A stretch of 64,000 nucleotides of DNA from Molossus alvarezi (taxonomy: Eukaryota > Chordata > Mammalia > Chiroptera > Molossidae). The notes below the pieces were generated by a model that made no database searches, was not told the origin of the DNA, and saw nothing but the letters and a program-made list of their open reading frames with translations. This document shows, piece after piece, positions 54,571 through 64,000 of the stretch. A program made the position numbers and the translations under genes. The stretch spans positions 97,275,827 through 97,339,826 of the forward strand of contig CM073891.1 in assembly GCA_037176705.1 (NCBI GenBank). The letters are read 5' to 3'. Every line of letters starts with the position of its first letter. Within the stretch, counting starts at the first letter, position 1.

Positions 54571-56890
54571 TTCCCCAAACCTGGATAAACTATAGCTCCC
54601 TAACTGCATTTGCTTCTGACAGAACAGACTTCCCAGGGAATGCGTGTAGCTGATGGCCCAGACCTCCGCCCTTTCCCTGCAGAGCTTAACCTGCTGTATC
54701 CAAAGCACACCTCTTCTTAGAGGAGCTAGGGCACTTTAGTCCTACGAAAGGCAAGGAGCAGGCAGACAGTTTTGGTAAGAGACCCATCCTATTTTCTGGG
54801 TAAAAACGTCCTTTGCAGGATTTTATGATTTAAGTTCAAACAAACGAACATACTCATCAGCACCCAACTGCAGGTTGCGCACACATGGGTGAAGAGTGTT
54901 CAGATGCCGGCAGGCGTAACTCACCATTATCAAGGAAGGGTTGTGTGCACAGGTCACGGAGCAGTCCGAAAAGCATGGGCTTTCATGTTTCAACCTCACA
55001 TCAGAATAATAAGTTATATTTGGCTGTGTGAGTGTCAGAACATTTCTACCCACTGTAAGTGCAGTGCTAACTACGGACCCACCGGGCGATCTGCAGACAG
55101 GATTGACCGGACAGCATCGTCCCACTACTTTCAGGGACCCGAGAACAGCTTTCTGCTGCCCCATGTTTGCCCCGAGTTCTGTCCTCGGTCTTGGGAGCAC
55201 TAACAGCCTTCACCAAGCCCGAACCCCAACCGCAACCCACAGTCCTCATGGCCCTTTATGACAGCTGAAGCTGGAAAGCCAGGGCCCGAGGGGTCATCCT
55301 TGAGAGGGTGGAGTGTGTGCGTGTGGCATTTGGCCAGAGCACACCAGAGAGAATAATTTGCTATGAAGATTTACTCAATTCCAAAGATAAGAGGATAAAA
55401 TTCAGATCCAAAACTCTCATGCAAGACCCTACAACGGAACACCCCCCCCCCCTTCTTCTGCCTTCAGGCTGTTCTTTTTCTGTCTCTGAGTCTGTTTTGG
55501 AATCCGATCTTTGCACTCAAATGACCTTACCTGGGTCGACAACACAGTCTGTGTCTTGTTTGTGCTATTTAAAACACCCAAGTGTGTCCACTGATTGCAC
55601 AGTGGAGAAGATACAACAAAAATTACTCTGTAGCTCCATTTCTTTTTTTTTCAAATGTCGGTTATATTCAAGAGGTGAAACTTATTCTAGCCCTACCCTT
55701 GCTTTTATTTTATAGGAGCTTTTTATAGTTTAAGAACTATAATTAAATTTCCTCTGAACTGATTTCTTAAACTAAAGTTTTCAAGAAGAGAATGATGGGA
55801 TTTTTCAAACTTAAATTTTCAAAAGGAAGACAATTTGTCTTTATTCTAATGTAAAGGATGAGAGAAGAAGAGAGAATTTTTTTCAATCTGTATCTTGATT
55901 AGAGTTTTTTAATGTTCAAATTCCTGGTTATAAACCACAGCAAACAGTCAGTCATTCATTAAGAAGCAACCACTGAAAAGGCGATATTTAAAAGAGCAAA
56001 AATAAATCACGATGTGATTAAAACTCTGTGCACGTCTTCACTTCAAGGCAAACACTGTGCCCATCTGGGTATTTGGAAGGTGCCAAACATCATCGGGATC
56101 TAGACTTAATTATGTCATAAAGAAGGCACCGTATTTCACTTGTTCACAAAAGGACCCAGAACTTCACGAATATGATGGTGGTGATAACAGACAGTGAGGT
56201 CAGCTGTTAACATTAACATTAACTACTTATTTTAAAATTATTTAAATATAAGATCGACTACAAGTGGAAACAAACTTTCAATGAACTATTGTTCTAGTGA
56301 GAAAAGGTCATTTTAAAGATAAGTTTCAGCTGTAGTAGGTTTCTGTTTGAATTTCCCCCTGTTTAAACATTAGCTGGTTTAAAATCCCTGCCTGCTTTTA
56401 GTCAGAGGGCCAAAGAAGAGAAGCGAGATCTGCCCCAGGGGACGCGACTGAGATCCTCAGACTAGAGACACCAGCCGTGTCGCTGGAACTGAAGGCCCTG
56501 CCTGTGCTTGATTCAGGGGTGAGGACCGGGAGAGCAGGTCCACGGCCCTCTTTCCAAGGGGCAGGAAGCGGGTGCGCTGTGCGGGTGGCTCCCAGCACGT
56601 GCAGAGGTGTCCATGGTCAGCAGCCACGCCCCAGCGGGCCGGTGCGTCACAGGGGGTGCCGTTCTCAGCAGGGATGGTGGCTTTCCTCACACCCACACTC
56701 TCTTGCCCACTGAATTTTGCACAGACAGCAGACCTGATTCCTATTTTCGGTTTGAGGACAGTGATGAGGCTTTTGCACTGTTCCTAAATTTTCTTTAGGA
56801 ACAGACAGCTATTGTAATCACAGAAATGAGCTCTTTAGTTTCTCCTGAAAATGGTAGAGAATATGTCTATCCTAGCTCTAACCTTATTCA

Positions 56891-56891
<1 letters not shown>

Positions 56892-56928
<37 letters not shown>

Positions 56929-56930
56929 AA
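56892..56930 (+). repeat. (AAAT)n microsatellite
   Basis: About nine AAAT units, not attached to any recognised retroposon. Confidence 0.95.
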
Positions 56931-57243
56931 AAAGTTTTCTTCTCTGGTTTATTGCAAATCAACCAACAGTCACCACTCAATCCTATAATACACATGCGAG
57001 AAATCAGTTTTTACAGATGGTCACTTCAGCTTGTTAGGAAAATCCCTCCCTTCCTCCTACCTCCCTACTCTTTACCTATGTGAAAACAAGCTCAAAACAC
57101 TAACCTCTAGAAATGATTCCGTACTAGACAGCTTTATAAAAACCAAAGTCTTTTTGCTTATAACTCTATCCTCTGTCGTTATCCTTAGTTTCTGAATATG
57201 TGCACAGAAAGTTAACATACACCAGATTTAATTCAGATTCTTT

Positions 57244-57480
57244 TTTTGTTGATCCTCACCCAAGGATATCTTTCCATTGATTTTTAGATAGAGTGGAAGG
57301 GAGGGAGAAGGAGAGAGAGAAACATCTATGTGAGAGAGACCCATCGATTGGTTGCCTCCCACACGACCCTGACTGGGGCTGGGATTGAACCTGCAACCCA
57401 GGTACGTGCCCTTGACTGGGAATTGAAGCCGAGACTCTTCCATCTGTGGGCCGAGGCTCTGAGTGCTGAGCCAAACTGGC
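57244..57480 (-). mobile_element. VES SINE with a 10-bp duplication
   Basis: Full-length antisense copy. CAGATTCTTT at 57234-57243 and 57481-57490 is duplicated, and the right copy fuses with the SINE head (GGCCAGATTC). Confidence 0.95.
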
Positions 57481-57624
57481 CAGATTCTTTACAGCACGTC
57501 CTAGCCCTTCACAGCACGTCCGAGCCCCCGACGGCCTTTGCATGCTTGTACGCTGCCAGTTTCTGCCACAGCCTGCAAATTCCGTGGAGGAAGGATCACT
57601 ATCTGGGTTATCCCTGTATAAACA

Positions 57625-57722
57625 CTGTGGATGGATGGAAGGAGGGCAGGGAAGCGGGGTGGAGGGAAGGGAAGAGACAAGTAGTAAGAGAAAGAAGGGA
57701 AGGAGAAAGGGAAGGAAAAAAA
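57625..57722 (+). repeat. Polypurine tract
   Basis: An imperfect GGAAGG/GGATGG-rich stretch of about 100 bases with few pyrimidines. It supports a charged chance frame (57330-57818) that also runs through the SINE. Confidence 0.8.
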
Positions 57723-58819
57723 ATACTGCAAGAGCAACTCATTAGTTTTAGCAAATGGAAGGATTACTTGCAAAGTTTCATCAGAATCTTCGCTCATAGA
57801 ATTGAACACTTTTTGTAACCATTATCTCATAAATCTCAAAATATCCCCCAGCGACATTTTACCATTAAATTAAAATGACTGTTTATGACAGGCAGAGCGA
57901 TGAGGAATGGTTTGCTCCCAGGTCGCTGACGTTTTCTCCCACTTACTGACCTTTCCCGTTATCTGTGTGTAGGAACAGAACTCTGCTTCTCTAAGTCTAA
58001 GAACTGCGATAAAGGTCTAGTATCTCCTTCTGTTCGTTCAACGTGTCCTGGAAACACAAAGGCCCAATTTTAACCATGGATGTACTTGCGGAAAGAAGGA
58101 AGAGTTCTCAAGCAATTCCTCTCATGCTTACCACCCACACAAACATGTACTTCTGGTAAAAGGATGCCTTTCAATGACAAAACCGTTTATCTACACTAAG
58201 CAGGGGCACTGGGGGCAGAGGACGACCTCAGAGCTGACAGCTAGGAAGGCGGTGTGATACGAAGAGGACCCTCCGACCGCCTGGCTCTGGGGGCACTACT
58301 GAGGTGCTCCTCAACATATCCTACGACGGGCATCGTCCCCACCGCAGGACAGCTGGGGACTCCCCTGCGCGCACACAGCCCGCGGCCCACAGAGCCGAGA
58401 CGCGGCTCAGGTCTTACAGGCTGGGGGTGCCACGTGGCCTGCCTCAGCCTCTGCAGCTGATGTGAGCTGCTACAAACTCACACACGCCGCAGAGAAAGTG
58501 TGAACACAGACGACTTCTAGGGAAAGAAAGTCCAGACAGACCACGTGGTTTTGAAGCACCTCCTCCAGGAACAGTGACTGACGTGAAACCTGGTCCGAGT
58601 TCCCCGCGAATGCCTAGAGCCTCTGTCAGGGCGGAGGCGACCGTGAACTTCCATCTCCTGTGGCTGCCCTGGGGAGTGTGAGAGTTAAGAACAAAGCGTG
58701 CCCCGTGTGCCGTGACATTGTGGGTCTCCCGTGATAACCTGGCCTTCTGTAAAATACACTCAAACCCAGTTCTGACCTGAGCACCAACCTTGGAAATTCA
58801 GCCTTCTGAAACCTTTTTG
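57723..58819. other. Unique sequence, no gene seen
   Basis: Nothing recognised. A modest CpG cluster lies around 58250-58440. Confidence 0.4.
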
Positions 58820-58945
58820 CTCAGTTAATGAATCCATCAAAAAGTGCTATTAGCTGAGGGTCTACAGTATGTCCAGCACCCTTTGATGACAGAGTAATAA
58901 GTCACTCCCTGCTCTCTCTGCATTCAAGGGGCCTGCAACTCGGAT
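58820..58945 (-). repeat. L2-like fragment, antisense
   Basis: AGTTAATGAATCCATCAAAA, CTACAGTATGTCCAGCACCC and TGCATTCAAGGGGCCTGC resemble the antisense L2 3' end and what follows it. Diverged. Confidence 0.4.
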
Positions 58946-60089
58946 TTTCTTCTCCCTTCTCCTGGACGCCTGCATCTTCTTCTTGACGGATGTGGCTTTA
59001 GGAAATAGGGCACATTCACAAACACAGGAAGCTCTTGCATGGCACCCCACACACGGCTGGAAAGGCAGAGAGGTGTCAATTCCGACAGCCTGGCTAATTC
59101 ACCCGGCTCCCGACCTGCATCACCCATGTCTCAGGTATGCGACCTTCCCCATCACACCCTTCTGAGGACCATCAGTGTGACCTGCTGACTCTGTGGGTAG
59201 GACATGACACATTCCAGTGTCACTGACAAGAGTATTTCCAGGTCTGGCTACAGCTCTGTGGTCACAGCAGAGGTCTTACCCCTCCAGCAAACCCTCGTAG
59301 GAGATGGATCCAAGCAGGGCCAATGATCGAGATCTAATCCTAGTGCCCAAGTGAGCCTGTCCAAGGCCCTCAGGACAAACTGTGTTTTCCCTGGCTGGGG
59401 CTTGGCTTCCTTCGCTTTGAAAAGGATTCTTAGTATTTATTGCAGTAAAATTAAGCACTTTCAAATTTCTGCCAGAACCCCTGGAGAAATATGGTTTTAT
59501 TAACACCAAACAAATGTGATGTTTGAAAGGCAAGAGACCCAGATTCCAGTCCCTGGCCCACTACTGACTCACTGGGTAGCTGCAGGCACATAACTTGAAA
59601 TCAAGCAGACATCATTTTCAACGAGCCGGAGTGGGCACCTGGTCGGAGGCCAGAGCCTGTGAGGTGTGAGACCAGGCTCAGTGATGAGACTAAGTCAGCG
59701 GAGACGAAGCCTTTTACTAGGGCCCACTGCCTGGGTGCTGTTTTGTAGATGGGTTCAAGGTGGCCCTGACAACTTTGAAATCTTGAAGCTGAAGAAATGG
59801 GTGAAACCTGTCATTTAAAAGGGGCAAGATCCACATAACTGTTAAGGGCACAACTTTCAGCAGCCAACTCTGTGGCTTCAAATCCTGGGTCTACTATTTA
59901 CGAATTTTAGTTTTCTCATAAATATCTGACAAACATATAGGTATAATAATTTTATTAACTGGATGGCAATTGTTGTGTTGGCTGTTGTCTTTTTTTTTTA
60001 ATTTGACAATCTAAGGGAAAAGAAGTCAGGGCCCCTGACTGAAGAGTCGGGTACTGCATGGTTTTTAAATTCTTGCCACCCACTGGCTG
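58946..60089. other. Mostly unique, with two MIR scraps
   Basis: 59528-59610 (AGACCCAGATTCCAGTCCC, CTGGGTAGCTGCAGGCAC) and 59835-59960 (CTCTGTGGCTTCAAATCCTG, TAGTTTTCTCATAAATATC) read as sense MIR pieces. Nothing else is recognised. Confidence 0.45.
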
Positions 60090-60475
60090 AGCATCGCTGC
60101 TCTCCCCTTATCTCCCTGCAACTGTCCCTCCATTCCAGCCACACAACGTCCAGGCCTTCCCATCAGCAGTGCTTCTCTCCTGCCTCTGGGTCTTACGACA
60201 TTTTCCCTGCCTCCCCTTTCATCTTGTCACTCATCAGCTTCCTTCAGAGGGGTTCCCTGTCCCCACACTTGGTTGGGTCCCACGGGCAGGTGTTTCTGAA
60301 GCAAATCTGCACCTCCCTCTGCAGGACACTCCTCCAGCAGGACGGCGTTGCCCACCAGGGGTGGGGCTGCGAAGCAAGACTACGGCGCTCTCGTGCGCCG
60401 CCGGACCGCTCGGCTGCGCCCTGCCTGTCCTTAAGGACACTCGGCAAGCATCTGTTGAATAAACGAACATGCAGC
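60090..60475 (+). repeat. L2 3' end
   Basis: CTTCAGAGGGGTTCCCTGTC and the terminal CAAGCATCTGTTGAATAAAC match the sense L2 3' UTR end. Confidence 0.65.
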
Positions 60476-60669
60476 TGATACTTAACCCCGTCTCCGATCC
60501 TCCCATTTGCCATGGAGATTCGGGGCCCACACCTCCAGTCCAGACGGACGGCACCTAGCACCTAAACTGCGTACGTACAAAATGGACAGCGATCATCTCC
60601 TCTTCCAAACCTCGCATGGCAGAAAGAGCGTGCGTGTGGAGACCAGGGGTGCCCGCAAGGCCCCGCTCT

Positions 60670-60830
60670 ACAGCCTGTTAGCTGTACCACTTTAGACAAA
60701 TCTTTCTCTGAGCCTCAGTTTTCTCAGCTCCGAAATAAGAACAAAATACCAACCTCACAGGATTCGGATAAGACTGAATGAGAAAATGTATTCGCATGCC
60801 TGGCACATGGCACAGAAGCAGTCAACGGCA
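60670..60830 (+). repeat. MIR
   Basis: TTAGCTGTACCACTTTAGAC, TCTGAGCCTCAGTTTTCTC, AAATACCAACCTCACAGG and GCATGCCTGGCACATGGC. Inserted between two L2 pieces. Confidence 0.8.
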
Positions 60831-60869
60831 CCAGGGTTCAAAAATCTGTAATTATTTTTGCTTCCATCC

Positions 60870-61570
60870 CCCTGCCCGCCCCAGCCAGCCCCCACTATCC
60901 AGGCAGTTCCTGAATTTCATCTCCTGAATCTGTCTGGTTTTCTGTGTCGCCCTCCTTCAGGCCCTCTTCGTGTCCTCCCTGGATATCCCACAGCTCTGTG
61001 GACTCCCCTGGCTCTGGTCTGCTCATCGCCCCAACATGATACCAGACCAGGCTTCCTATGGGAGAGATCCTATTATCACTCTCCTGACCAAAATTCTTCA
61101 ACTGCTCCCCAGTGACTCAGGATTAAGCTTCAATGTTTAGTCATATGACATTCAAGGCCCTCCCGGATCTGGCCTCAACAGACCTTTGCCACCTTATCTT
61201 CTCATTAGTCACTTTGACACACACTGTTGCCCAGCAACAACAAATCAGTCACTGCCCACTTTGCACACCGGTGTTTCCCATCCCTACCTATGCCTCTGCT
61301 CATGTTTCCCTGGACTGGAACACTCCCCCTCCGAGTCCTCTCATGCAACGTACCCACCTTTCTTTCGGTGTCTGGCTCAAAGGCTCCTCAATCCATACAA
61401 CAATCCTCGATCGTCCCGGCCACAGAAATCCTTTCTTCTCCACAAGCGTGTAGTGTGTGTAAGTTACTTATCTCTCCATGCTAATACTTTTCTCTCTGTG
61501 TGTTCATCCTGTGTTTTTCTGTGCACAGAACCTTAGCTGCATGCTCTCTGAGGGCAGCATCGTGGCCTGG
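60870..61570 (+). repeat. L2, ORF2 end and 3' UTR
   Basis: CTTCAACTGCTCCCCAGTGA, CTCAGGATTAAGCTTCAATG, TGACATTCAAGGCCCTCCCG, GATCTGGCCTC, then TGGCTCAAAGGCTCCTC and TGCATGCTCTCTGAGGGCAG. About 700 bp of sense L2, the longest in the window; the frame is not intact. Confidence 0.75.
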
Positions 61571-62384
61571 CCTACAATGGCATGCTGGGGAAAAGCACCC
61601 CCATAATGTACATAATTGCAGGGTCCTACTGAGGAGCACAGTGTCTAGGGTCTGTGGTCGATCAGCTCAGCTTCTGATCAGCTCCTAGAAGGTGCCTGGC
61701 ATTGAGTGATACCCTACACATCACTGGTAAATGAACTCATCCACAAGAGAGATCCACTACTGGCTACGAGACAGAAATTCTGTCCCTGTGAAACGAAACA
61801 TAAAAGGACATGAAGAAGTCTTTTCTCCTCCATAATCTACTGACATTTGCAGACCAGCTTTAAGTTCACTGTGTTCTGTACCTACACAGCTACTTCCAGC
61901 AATAAACAGGACATGGAGTGTCCTGGTATATTTAGTGTGCCAAAGTACTCAATTTTAACATGGAAATAAGAATCACTCTTCAAAAGCATTCTGTGGAGAA
62001 AACAGTTTTTCTAAAAGTCCCAAATCTTTATTAGACCTCACCTTTGGTATAGCCACAAGTTCTCTTGGTTAAAAAAAAAAAAGATGTCCATTAGGATGAA
62101 CACCTTTTCTCATAAGGCTTTCTCAACTGGCTGAAAATTAGAGAATTTCAGAAATAAATTCCAATCTCTTCATTCTTAAAATAGGAGAGATTTTTCAGGG
62201 CTTTTACTTCCCAAATTCTGTTATGTAAGCCACTTTATAAATCATATATGCAACAATTCTCATTTCCCATCGGATTTTATTTTAACTCCCCTCTGGGCCT
62301 CGGCGCACCACACGCACCTCTAGCACCGTGCCTGTCAGTCTGCAACGTCACCGCCTCACACGCCATGTGTCCCGCCCAGCTGCA
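61571..62384. other. Unique sequence, no gene seen
   Basis: AT-rich, nothing recognised. Confidence 0.4.
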
Positions 62385-62470
62385 CCTTCCTGAAGGCCAG
62401 GTCGCACGTGCTCCCTGCTAGGATGCAGAGCATGGCTCAGTGAACGTTTCCGTGAATCAATGACTCAAAT
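62385..62470 (+). repeat. L2 3'-end scrap
   Basis: CACCTTCCTGAAGGCCAGGT then TCAGTGAACGTTTCCGTGAA and TCAATGAC resemble the last L2 bases. Confidence 0.45.
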
Positions 62471-62928
62471 CAGCTATTTGATCATGAACCTATCCATCAG
62501 ACCTGACTACGGACTCCGTCCTACCCTCAAAGGTTAGAGAAGGCCTGCTCCTGTGGACAATAAAAAGGGATGGAAAGCCCTAAGGCGCTGGCGAAGCCAG
62601 AGCTCCGAACGCATCTTCGGCAAAGACGGCGTCGCTGCAGTGGGAGTCTGACGTCTCCCCGGCGAACACAGCTCTTCCAGGAGGCGCGTTCCTTTGCAAG
62701 TCCATGTGTCCTCTGCTGTGCGCGGTAACGCTAGTCACATTACATCACAGGCCCACTTTTTAGATGTGCTTCCTTTAATCTGTTTATTTAGTCCCCATGA
62801 AACAAATACTGATGGATAAAACCAAACTGGTTTAAAGCACACCTTAAAAAGGAGAGTCATGGAGCCACCTAGTTGAATATCTAAAATTATTGCATGTAAA
62901 AGCCAAAAACACCTGCCTGTCAATTGTT
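62471..62928. other. Unique sequence, no gene seen
   Basis: Nothing recognised. Confidence 0.4.
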
Positions 62929-62929
62929 G

Positions 62930-63026
62930 GGTTTTTTTTTTTGGTACGTGCTCCTAGCGGGAACCAAACCCGGGACTCTCTGGTCCACAGGCCGACGCTC
63001 CAACTGCTGAGCCAAACCGGCCAGGG
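62930..63026 (-). mobile_element. VES SINE reduced to the tRNA-like head plus A-tail
   Basis: Antisense. A run of T (62931-62941) abuts GGTACGTGCTCCTAGCGGG, then the head to GCCAAACCGGCCAGGGC. The CT-rich body and TCCTCACC tail are absent. The flanks CCTGTCAATTG and CCTGTTAATTA look like a diverged target duplication, so the short form itself may have inserted. Confidence 0.85.
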
Positions 63027-63513
63027 CCCGCCTGTTAATTAATTGCTGAACTACTTCGGCCCTGTTAATGTGGACCCTTCGGTGGCTAGGCAGTGATCCA
63101 CACTCCTGGTATTATCCCAGCACAGAGCCTACACACTGCTCTCCCCAGATTCTACATAAGCGCATCTACGTTTCCAAGAAAGCTCATCACAAGTTGATGA
63201 CAAATTTGAAAAAAAGGCTCTCAATAAAATTACAGACATGACTCTCCCATTTGGGCTTTCCAAACATACTGTGTGGGTTTAAGAAACACCACATTTCCAT
63301 GTTGCAAAGAAGTCTAAAAACAGTGTATTCTGGGAAGTCCGTAGCTACTTCCTGGGGTGGGGCTACATAAGGGTATGTAAGGGCCGAACCTTTGCAGAGG
63401 ACTGTTGACACTTTGCTTAAGTATATAGAAACTGAAAACAAAAATAACCAAATATTCTAGAATTTTCCATTTATAATGGAAGTTTTTTTCCTCAAAATCA
63501 GGAAACATTACTT
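63027..63513. other. Unique sequence, no gene seen
   Basis: Nothing recognised. Short minus-strand frames only. Confidence 0.4.
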
Positions 63514-63524
63514 CATATTTTCTT

Positions 63525-63731
63525 TCTTTTTTTTAAATTGATTTTAGAGAGAGAGGATGAGAGAGGGAGAGAGAGAAACATCAATTAGCCAGAACATCCA
63601 CTGGCCGCCTCCTGCATGCCCCCCACTGGGGATCGGGCCCACAACCTGGGCATGTGCCCTGACTGGGAATCAAACCAGCAACCTCTTGGTGGATGGGTCA
63701 ACATTCAAGCACTGAGCCACACCAGCCGGAA
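63525..63731 (-). mobile_element. VES SINE, AATCAAT-tail subfamily
   Basis: Antisense copy: AAATTGATTTTAGAGAGAG at the tail end, CCTCCTGCATGCCCCCCACT in the body, CTGAGCCACACCAGCCGG at the head. CATATTTTCTT before and CACATTTTCTT after are a near-perfect duplication. Confidence 0.93.
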
Positions 63732-63764
63732 CACATTTTCTTAAATATCTCTAAAACCAGCACA

Positions 63765-63870
63765 CATTTCTTCCATTTAAAGAGGTGGAAACTGAGGCAA
63801 GAAAGCTCAGTCATTTTGCAAAAGTATCTATATTTCAAAAGCAATTAAGTCATGAGCCCAAACTAAATAA
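63765..63870 (-). repeat. MIR fragment, antisense
   Basis: CCATTTAAAGAGGTGGAAAC, TGAGGCAAGAAAGCTCAGTC in the usual antisense order. Confidence 0.65.
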
Positions 63871-64000
63871 ACTCTTCCATAACCTATTCTCATGAGAAAG
63901 GGGCTAGGAAGCTTATTATTGTTTAACTGAAGAATAAATCATGTGAATTACTTCAATAATTGGTCCAAGAAGCAGCAGCAGATCAACTTGGACAGATGTT

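Larger units (their letters stand above)
52937..57233. other. Longest repeat-poor stretch, no gene seen
   Basis: 4.3 kb without a recognised mobile element. Some parts (53900-54720, 55850-56330) have the balanced, low-CpG, homopolymer-poor look of conserved non-coding DNA, but conservation cannot be seen from one genome. The minus frame 54823-55200 contains a donor-like GGTGAGTTACG but no convincing exon. A C-run of 12 lies at 55442-55453. Confidence 0.4.

Noticed and set aside
54823..55200. Second candidate exon on the minus strand
   Set aside because: A GGTGAGT donor-like word exists, but no acceptor with a consistent open frame was found and the frame simply runs on to a stop.
57330..57818. 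162-residue charged open frame
   Set aside because: It runs through an antisense VES and a polypurine tract.

Overview
The window looks like vesper-type (yangochiropteran) bat nuclear DNA. It holds about 30 copies or pieces of the tRNA-derived VES SINE on both strands, which is the hallmark SINE of that bat group. It also holds mammalian L1, L2 and MIR repeats, one MaLR-like LTR, and a short deletion derivative of a SPIN-like hAT DNA transposon, a family reported from vesper bats. I cannot name the species or family from sequence alone. I recognise no host protein-coding gene, tRNA, rRNA or known ncRNA. The open frames I examined are GC-rich chance frames, frames running through repeats, or remnants of L1 proteins.

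Layout: 0-2 kb is unique sequence plus one MaLR-like LTR. 2-8.5 kb is a long, broken sense-strand L1 with five VES insertions, a VES head fragment and a second L1 tail nested in it. 8.5-12.2 kb is a stack of older L1 pieces, one carrying a 17-bp minisatellite. 12.2-22.8 kb is mostly unique sequence with MIRs. 22.9-23.9 kb is a CpG-island-like block with no recognisable gene. 24-41 kb is unique sequence with scattered VES, MIR and L2. 41.7-42.0 kb is an antisense VES that was hit by the SPIN-like element. 43-57 kb is the least repeat-rich part, with one candidate exon (44708-44896, minus) and some blocks that could be regulatory. 57-64 kb returns to VES, L2 and MIR.

How the parts work together: nothing here forms a pathway. 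The functional logic is parasitic. L1 machinery encoded elsewhere mobilised the VES copies, as shown by 9-17 bp target-site duplications and A-rich tails. The L1 copy here is dead: it has stops, it lacks part of the endonuclease domain, and it lacks the segment that would carry the reverse-transcriptase catalytic motif. The window is probably intergenic or deep intronic. I found no undescribed biological system. The most useful leads are the SPIN-like insertion, the SINE-linked L1 deletions, the orphan CpG island and the candidate exon.
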